From Microbacterium nanhaiense (GTDB taxonomy: Bacteria > Actinomycetota > Actinomycetes > Actinomycetales > Microbacteriaceae): DNA of 64,000 nucleotides. How positions within the stretch are numbered: the stretch's first letter is position 1; each line of letters starts with the position of its first letter. Both the position numbers and the translations under genes were made by a program. Where the stretch lies: positions 487,928-551,927 of the forward strand of contig NZ_BMMQ01000002.1 of assembly GCF_014646015.1 (NCBI RefSeq). Reading direction: 5' to 3'. The notes under the pieces are model-generated. The model saw nothing but the letters and a program-made list of their open reading frames with translations. It was not told the origin of the DNA and made no database searches. This document shows, piece after piece, positions 60,158 to 64,000 of the stretch.

Positions 60158-60500
60158 GTGCCGACAATCTTCCTCATCCGCCACGCGATGCCCGTGGCGA
60201 CGCGCGATGCGCCCGCGGCGGACTGGCCGTTGTCGGATGACGGCACCGCGGCGGCCCGGGCACTGGAGGTCCCGCGGGAAGCGCGGATCCTCGCGAGCAA
60301 CGAACGAAAGGCGATCGAGACGGTCACACAGGCAAGCCGCGGAGCACAGGTGACGATCGATGCGGGCTTCGGCGAGGTGCAGCGTGTGACGTCAACCATC
60401 GCCCGCCGCGCAGATGACATTCTGCGGTCGGGGGAGCCCGCGACACCGGCCTCCTGTAACAGTTCGTGGGCGGGCGTCCAGGAGCCGCTAGCGTCGACTC
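60158..60500 (+). pseudogene. Truncated histidine phosphatase (phosphoglycerate mutase-like)
   Basis: The N-terminal half is normal: PTIFLIRHAMPVATRDAPAA with the phospho-His RH motif, WPLSDDGTAAARAL, RILASNERKAIETV and GFGEVQR. After about residue 76 the sequence stops resembling the family, and the second catalytic block (THG type) is absent in all three forward frames before the next gene. The reading frame itself stays open to 60805 in the shadow of the GNAT gene. Probably a deletion remnant; a short expressed fragment is possible. Confidence 0.6.
60489..60494 (+). promoter_or_regulatory. -10 box of the second GNAT gene
   Basis: TAGCGT, 6 nt before ATG 60501. Confidence 0.5.
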
Positions 60501-61187
60501 ATGGATCTCGAAGACATCTGGCCGTTGTTCGGACTGACGATCACCACGCCGCGGCTGACGCTCTCGCCCGTGCGCGACGCCGACCTTCCCGGGCTCGTGC
60601 GGGCCGCGCTGGACGGCGTGCACGACCCGGAACAGATGCCCTTCGGCTTCCCCTGGACGGACGCACCCGCATCCGACCTTCCGGGCAATCTCGCGATCTA
60701 CCAGTGGGGCCTGCGCGGGCGGGTCTCGCCGTCATCATGGAACATCGCGTTCGCCGCGCACTACGAGGGACGCGTGATCGGCACGCAGGACCTGAGCGCG
60801 TATGACTTCGCAAACCGGCAGACCGTGAACAGCGGATCCTGGATCACCCGCAGCGTGCAGGGTCGCGGCCTGGGAACGGAGATGAGGGCCGGGCTCCTGG
60901 CATTCGCGTTCGACGTGCTCGGCGCGGAGTGGGCAGAGTCGAGCGCGACGAGCACCAATGCGGCGTCTCTCGCGGTGTCGCGAAAGCTCGGCTACGAGCT
61001 CAACGGCGTGACGCGTCAATCGCCCCGGCCGGGCCAACCCGTCGACGAGCAACGCGTGCGGCTGCCCCGGGCCGACTTCCTCCGCCCCAATTGGTCGCCG
61101 CAGATCGTGTGCAGTGACGCGGTTCTGCGCCAACTGGGCGCTGCCCATGGCTTAATCGCCGCGTCCACGGATACGATCGCCGCATGA
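60501..61187 (+). CDS. GNAT family N-acetyltransferase (RimJ-like)
   Basis: 228-aa acetyltransferase of the RimJ/RimL type: TITTPRLTLSPVRDADLPGL, VIGTQDLSAYDFANRQTVNS, the acetyl-CoA-binding ITRSVQGRGLGTEMRAGLLA and TNAASLAVSRKLGYELNGV. Acceptor unknown. Its stop overlaps the VOC gene start by 4 bp. Confidence 0.86.
   Translation: MDLEDIWPLFGLTITTPRLTLSPVRDADLPGLVRAALDGVHDPEQMPFGFPWTDAPASDLPGNLAIYQWGLRGRVSPSSWNIAFAAHYEGRVIGTQDLSAYDFANRQTVNSGSWITRSVQGRGLGTEMRAGLLAFAFDVLGAEWAESSATSTNAASLAVSRKLGYELNGVTRQSPRPGQPVDEQRVRLPRADFLRPNWSPQIVCSDAVLRQLGAAHGLIAASTDTIAA
61172..61177 (+). promoter_or_regulatory. -10 box within the GNAT gene for the VOC gene
   Basis: TACGAT, 6 nt before ATG 61184; a possible internal promoter. 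Confidence 0.35.
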
Positions 61188-61585
61188 CAGCCCCCACGCC
61201 ATACCTGCTGTTCCCGGGTTTCGCCGCCGAAGCGCTCGAGTTCTACCGCGGAATCTTCGGGGGAGAGGTGCGCAGCTTCACCTACGAACAATTCGATCGG
61301 ACCGACGGCCCGCCGAGCGACATCGCGCACGGTCAGCTCGACGGGCCGGTGACGCTCTTCGCATCCGACGCCGGCGGCGACGAAGACGCGGTGCACATGG
61401 TCGGAATGTACCTCTCGATCCTCGGCGCCGCGGATCCAGACACCTCGCGCGCGTGGTTCGACGCGCTCGCCGCGGATGGACGGGTGATCGAGCCCCTCGA
61501 GAAGCGTTCCTGGGGTGATTGGGACGGCACGCTCGTCGACCGCTTCGGGGTTCGATGGCTGATCGGGTTCCAGGACCCGAGATAA
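61184..61585 (+). CDS. VOC family protein (PhnB-like)
   Basis: 133-aa glyoxalase/bleomycin-resistance fold protein: PYLLFPGFAAEALEFYRGIF, AHGQLDGPVTLFASD and WGDWDGTLVDRFGVRWLIGF. Similar to the PhnB group, whose activity is unknown. It ends just before the palindrome of the ATCase-like gene. Confidence 0.84.
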   Translation: MTAPTPYLLFPGFAAEALEFYRGIFGGEVRSFTYEQFDRTDGPPSDIAHGQLDGPVTLFASDAGGDEDAVHMVGMYLSILGAADPDTSRAWFDALAADGRVIEPLEKRSWGDWDGTLVDRFGVRWLIGFQDPR

Positions 61586-61618
61586 GTGCATGGCTTTTAT
61601 GCACACAAAGTGTATATT
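61586..61618 (+). promoter_or_regulatory. Promoter and candidate operator of the HTH-ATCase gene
   Basis: TATATT (61613-61618) is 6 nt before ATG 61625. Upstream lies the inverted repeat GTGCAT (61586-61591), 7 nt, ATGCAC (61599-61604), then ACAC-AAA-GTGT (61603-61613). They cover the -35 region and reach the -10. An autoregulatory site is plausible because the gene product has a helix-turn-helix. Confidence 0.5.
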
Positions 61619-61624
61619 CGAGGC

Positions 61625-62896
61625 ATGAGCCTGAATCAGCAGTCGATCCTGCGCGACGCGATGCGCCGCCTCAACCTCACCCGTGACGAGTTCAGCGCGC
61701 GCATCGAGGTCAAGCGTCGCACCCTCGACTCGTGGCTCGTTCCCTCGGCATCGGCCGGTGCGCGGACGATGCCCGCGGCGACTCGCCTCCTGGTCGAGCA
61801 CCTCCTGAAGGAGGCCGGCCTCGCCGCGGCGTCGATCGAACCCGCCGAGCACCCGGGATTCGGCGGCAGCCGACACCTGCTGTCCGTCGAGCAGTTCGAC
61901 CGTGCGGGCCTCGAGCGATTCATCCGCGTCGCCGACGTGATGCAGCCCTTCGCATCGCGGCAGGAGACCACGCGGGTGCTCGAAGGGGCCGTGCTGTCGA
62001 ATCTCTTCTTCGAGGCCAGCACCCGCACCCGGCTCTCCTTCGGAGCCGCGTTCGCTCGCCTGGGCGGCACCGTGCTCGACACGACGGGCATGACGTTCTC
62101 ATCGATGGCGAAGGGGGAGTCGATCTATGACACCTCTCGCGTGATCGCCGGGTACGCGGACGCGATTGTGGTGCGTCACCCCGACGAGGGATCCGTCGCG
62201 CAGTTCGCCGCGGCGAGCAACGTCCCCGTGCTGAACGCGGGTGACGGCGCGGGGGAGCATCCCAGCCAGGCACTGCTCGATATCTACACGATCCAGCGGG
62301 AGTTCTCCTTCCTCGGAAAGCGCATCGACGGGTCTCACATCGCGATGCTCGGGGACCTGCGGTACGGGCGCACCGTTCATTCGCTCGCACGCCTGCTCTC
62401 GCTCTACTCCGAGCTGACGTTCACGCTCTACGCACCGACACAGCTCGAGATGCCCGAGCACCTCGTCGAGCTCGTGCGGTCGAAGGGCCACTCCGTCGAG
62501 ATCTGCGAGACACCGGCCCATGCGATGGCTGGCGCGGACGCCGTGTACGCCACTCGGATCCAGCGCGAGCGAATGGGAGAGGCCGCCGGCGCGGCGTTCA
62601 ACGAGTACCGCATCGATCAGGCGATGATCGACGCGCATCTGCCGTCAGACGCCCTGCTCATGCACCCGCTTCCGCGCGATTCGCGCGAGGGGGCGGCAGA
62701 TCTCTCCTCGGAGATCGTCTCGGATCCGCGGCTCGCCATCTTCCGGCAGGCCGACAACGGCGTCGCGGTGCGCATGGCGATCTTCACCGAGGCGCTCAGC
62801 GTCTCGCACCTCGTCGCGCGTAGCTCGAGCCCCGTTCCATGGTTCGTGCCTGCGACGTACGGCGCCGACGACGCAACACTGCTGCCGGATCACTGA
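61625..62896 (+). CDS. Aspartate carbamoyltransferase-like protein with N-terminal HTH domain
   Basis: 423 aa, over 100 aa longer than PyrB. Residues about 1-65 form an XRE-like helix-turn-helix: QQSILRDAMRRLNLTRDEFS, ARIEVKRRTLDSWLVP. Residues about 75-423 are an aspartate carbamoyltransferase with its key motifs: LFFEASTRTRLSFGAAFARL (carbamoyl-phosphate site), VLNAGDGAGEHPSQALLD, MLGDLRYGRTVHSL and LMHPLPRDSREG. Catalytic residues look intact, so it may be an enzyme, a pyrimidine-sensing regulator, or both. No other pyr gene is near. Start set by the -10 box. Confidence 0.85.
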   Translation: MSLNQQSILRDAMRRLNLTRDEFSARIEVKRRTLDSWLVPSASAGARTMPAATRLLVEHLLKEAGLAAASIEPAEHPGFGGSRHLLSVEQFDRAGLERFIRVADVMQPFASRQETTRVLEGAVLSNLFFEASTRTRLSFGAAFARLGGTVLDTTGMTFSSMAKGESIYDTSRVIAGYADAIVVRHPDEGSVAQFAAASNVPVLNAGDGAGEHPSQALLDIYTIQREFSFLGKRIDGSHIAMLGDLRYGRTVHSLARLLSLYSELTFTLYAPTQLEMPEHLVELVRSKGHSVEICETPAHAMAGADAVYATRIQRERMGEAAGAAFNEYRIDQAMIDAHLPSDALLMHPLPRDSREGAADLSSEIVSDPRLAIFRQADNGVAVRMAIFTEALSVSHLVARSSSPVPWFVPATYGADDATLLPDH

Positions 62897-62928
62897 GCTC
62901 GACGACCGCCGCGTGGCAGGATCAAAGG

Positions 62929-63471
62929 ATGGCTATCGACGTCGCACCCTACGATCCCGACTGGCCGATGCGCTTCCGGCGCGTGGCCGCCGACCTGGCG
63001 GCAGCGCTCGAGGGCGTGCCTGTGGCGTCGATAGAGCACGTGGGATCCACCTCGGTGCCGGGTCTTGCCGCGAAGCCGATCCTCGACATCGATGTCGTCG
63101 TGTCGCGCCGGGCCGTTCCCGCGGCGATCGCCGCTCTCGAGCGAATCGGATACGCGCACAGGGGAGACCTGGGGGTGACGGACCGCGAGGCGTTCACGGC
63201 CCCGGACGATGATCCGCGGCGGCACGTGTACGTGTGCGTCAATGGAACACTGCATCTTCGCAATCACCTCGCGGTCCGGCGCGTGCTGCGCGAGAACGTC
63301 GAGCTCCGCGATCGCTACGGCGCCGTGAAGAGCGCACTCGCGAGCAAGCCCGATATGGACATCGAGGCCTACCTCGCGGGAAAGTCCGAGGTGCTCCAGG
63401 ACGTTCTCGCGCTTTCCGACCTCACCGATGACGAGAAGGCGCGGATCCTGCGTCTGAACACCGGATCCTGA
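62929..63471 (+). CDS. GrpB family (UPF0157) nucleotidyltransferase-fold protein
   Basis: 180 aa with the GrpB core: VAPYDPDWPMRFRRVAADLA, SIEHVGSTSVPGLAAKPILD, IDVVVSR and VYVCVNGTLHLRNHLAVRRV. The GSTSVPG and DIDVVV segments mark the nucleotidyltransferase fold; some members are linked to CoA or glutamate chemistry, but no function is proven here. CAGGAT lies 6 nt before ATG 62929. Confidence 0.87.
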   Translation: MAIDVAPYDPDWPMRFRRVAADLAAALEGVPVASIEHVGSTSVPGLAAKPILDIDVVVSRRAVPAAIAALERIGYAHRGDLGVTDREAFTAPDDDPRRHVYVCVNGTLHLRNHLAVRRVLRENVELRDRYGAVKSALASKPDMDIEAYLAGKSEVLQDVLALSDLTDDEKARILRLNTGS

Positions 63472-63533
63472 GCGCCGCTTGCGCTTCTCGGCGTCCGGGA
63501 GCACGCTGGGAACAGTTTCCGGAAGAGCGCGCC

Positions 63534-63878
63534 ATGACGAAGTATCTGATCTCGTTCCCCAGCTCCGCGATGTCACATCTCAGTGATGCGGAGTTTGAGC
63601 GCGCAGCGACCGAGAGCCACGAGGTCGTTCGCGAGGCGAGAGCCGCGGGCGTGTGGGTCTTCGGGGGCGCGATCGACGAAGATCAGCCGCCAGTGTTGGC
63701 GCTCGCCGATGGAACCGTGCGCCCCGGCACCTATCCGGAGAGCGAAAGGATCGACGGCGGCTTCGCCATCCTGGACCTGCCCGACTATTCCGCGGCGCTC
63801 GCGTGGGCCGCCAGGATCGCCGCGGCGTGCCGGTGCGCGCAGGAAGTGCGGGTCTTCCACGACGACCCGGAGAGCTAG
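63534..63878 (+). CDS. YCII-related protein
   Basis: 114-aa dimeric ferredoxin-like fold protein of the YCII/DGPF type: KYLISFPSSAMSHLSDAEFE, AGVWVFGGAIDEDQPPVLAL, ERIDGGFAILDLPDYSAALA. Such proteins are often paired with ECF sigma factors or act on small compounds; none is adjacent. Its TAG stop is inside CTAG at the apparent edge of an insertion sequence. Confidence 0.8.
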   Translation: MTKYLISFPSSAMSHLSDAEFERAATESHEVVREARAAGVWVFGGAIDEDQPPVLALADGTVRPGTYPESERIDGGFAILDLPDYSAALAWAARIAAACRCAQEVRVFHDDPES

Positions 63879-64000
63879 GCCGTGTTGATCAAGAGGTTTC
63901 GCTCCCGGCTCGGTGAGTCTTAAGCGGTGACGCGACAGGAGATCTCTGACGAGGTGTGGGCCGTGATGGAGCCGTTGATGCCGACGGCGTCCGGGAGGTC
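63879..64000 (+). mobile_element. Insertion sequence, IS5 family type (left part)
   Basis: Sequence from 63879 (ggccgtgttgatcaagagg) onwards looks like an IS end leading to a transposase gene. It directly follows CTAG (63875-63878), a target typical of IS5-group elements. The right end lies outside the window, so terminal repeats and target duplication cannot be checked. Confidence 0.5.
63927..64000 (+). CDS. IS5 family transposase, N-terminal part (runs off the window)
   Basis: GTG 63927 opens MTRQEISDEVWAVMEPLMPT ASGR, the characteristic start of IS5/IS427-type DDE transposases (DEVWAVMEPLMP). Only 24 codons are visible, so catalytic residues and integrity cannot be judged. Confidence 0.75.
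   Translation, partial: MTRQEISDEVWAVMEPLMPTASGR

Overview
The window is very GC-rich, gene-dense actinobacterial chromosome. Gene content and order point to the family Microbacteriaceae, most likely Microbacterium or a close relative. The signs are an IHF-like (mIHF) domain fused to guanylate kinase followed by rpoZ-metK-priA-fmt-rsmB, a mixed his/trp operon ending in lgt, PdtaR with an ANTAR domain, an Rpf-like secreted muralytic protein, and many genes with a TANNNT -10 box about 6 nt before the start codon.

Layout. 1-6.9 kb: nucleotide, transcription and translation housekeeping (gmk fusion, rpoZ, metK, priA, fmt, rsmB). 7-10.4 kb: two convergent single-pass membrane proteins of unknown function. 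10.6-18.3 kb: rpe, hisE, hisG, hisF, hisI, then a Trp-associated membrane protein, a small membrane protein, trpC, trpB, trpA and lgt; trpE, normally expected between hisI and the membrane protein, is not there. 18.4-26 kb: glutamate synthase gltBD and pyruvate kinase, the latter behind a leader that can fold. 26-30 kb: tRNA-Leu(CAA), pdtaR, a thioesterase, polA. 30-33.8 kb: a KdpE/KdpD-like two-component pair next to a KimA-like potassium transporter. 33.9-43.1 kb: accessory metabolism and export (DUF885 hydrolase, MFS, MATE, SGNH hydrolase, TetR with a drug-type ABC exporter, luciferase-like oxidoreductase). 43.2-47.2 kb: rpf-like gene, NADP-type gdhA, dgt. 47.3-54.4 kb: HelR-like RNA polymerase motor, DUF1992 protein, SUMF1-domain protein, lipoprotein, HrpB-type helicase. 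54.4-63.9 kb: a run of small independently promoted enzymes (HAD, PPOX, alpha/beta hydrolase, methyltransferases, Nudix, GNAT, VOC, an HTH-aspartate carbamoyltransferase fusion, GrpB, YCII). The window ends inside an IS5-type transposase gene.

How it fits together. The left half is core metabolism in co-directional operons with 4-bp start/stop overlaps. Nitrogen assimilation is covered twice, by gltBD and gdhA. The right half is mostly single genes, many apparently with leaderless promoters, divided by convergent or divergent junctions. I see no prophage, CRISPR array or biosynthetic cluster. The items most worth a second look are the HTH-ATCase fusion with a palindrome over its promoter, the potassium locus, the pyk and rpf upstream regions, the missing trpE, and a marked excess of the hexamer GGATCC.
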